A stretch of DNA of 64,000 nucleotides from Corbicula japonica (taxonomy: Eukaryota > Mollusca > Bivalvia > Venerida > Cyrenidae), in assembly GCA_038501625.1 (NCBI GenBank), contig JAZAYU010000061.1, positions 2,158,303 to 2,222,302 of the forward strand, in the 5' to 3' direction. Within the stretch, counting starts at the first letter, position 1; the number at the start of each line of letters is the position of its first letter. The position numbers and the translations under genes are program-made. The notes under the pieces were generated by a model. That model was given only the letters and a program-made list of their open reading frames with translations, did no database searches and was not told where the DNA came from. This document shows positions 63,948 through 64,000 of this stretch, piece by piece.

Positions 63948-64000
63948 CACCCTTTCCTCCATAAATACGCGTTTTTATGCATATGCGACCAGTGTATATC
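63948..64000 (-). mobile_element. FB-TTAA element cut by the window end
   Basis: CACCCTTTCCTCCATAAATA, then GCATATGCGACCAGTGTAT: the start of a reversed copy. Confidence 0.8.

Overview
The window looks like AT-rich, non-genic DNA from an animal genome. The density and style of its repeats (palindromic foldback elements, 'ATGCCCCC' and 'ATGTCTCCCC' elements with tandem cores, hAT and mariner relics) resemble what I know of bivalve mollusc genomes, perhaps a heterodont clam or mussel. That assignment is inference; no host gene fixes it. I found no convincing host protein-coding exon, no intact tRNA or rRNA gene, no CRISPR array and no bacterial-style operon. Most short open frames are by-products of repeats.

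The commonest repeat is a ~200-240 bp double-hairpin element flanked by TTAA (called FB-TTAA here, about 38 whole or partial copies). Its ends read CCCTTTCCTCCAT and it has a piggyBac-like TTAA target. The second is a ~145 bp near-perfect palindrome (FB-GCCCAAG, about 18 copies). The third group is larger elements of 0.25-4 kb. They have a 5' hairpin, a core of 145-172 bp tandem units, an inverted copy of the 5' end near the 3' end and, in the best copies, a 3' hairpin followed by CTAG. I interpret these as non-autonomous Helentron/HINE-like rolling-circle elements (HLE-a, -b, -c, and probably the 36.6-38.9 kb and 28.7-33.2 kb elements).

Layout: 0-13.7 kb is foldback elements in AT-rich DNA. 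13.7-15.1 kb is HLE-a1 with a nested palindrome. 15.64-16.33 kb is a 30-bp minisatellite open in several frames. 17.3-18.3 kb has a three-copy repeat and a duplicated motif block. 20.2-24.7 kb is a nest of terminal-inverted-repeat elements, including a hAT derivative with an 8-bp target duplication and a BED-finger relic. 26.3-27.3 kb is a 1.03-kb TIR element carrying a tRNA-like relic. 28.7-33.2 kb is a four-part nest: a tandem-core element split by a 3.4-kb hAT that itself contains HLE-c1 and HLE-a2. 36.6-38.9 kb is a tandem-core element split by HLE-b3. 40.7-45.8 kb holds a diverged duplicated segment, one copy broken by a 1.17-kb TIR element, plus a 1.45-kb TIR element. 49.0-50.5 and 53.7-55.7 kb are HLE-a3 and HLE-c2. 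56.3-57.7 kb is a palindrome interrupted by a TA-flanked element. 58.1-59.2 kb is an inverted pair of tRNA-like sequences. 60.5-61.7 kb is a mariner element with an internally deleted, frameshifted transposase on the minus strand.

The repeats interact through nesting. Several insertions sit in other repeats, so the uninterrupted sister sequence is available and shows the target site directly. The most interesting pattern is that otherwise different tandem-core families share one unit layout, an AAACTT-type block followed by AAGGTCAAGGTCA or GTTATGGCCCTTTG, repeated at near-nucleosomal spacing.
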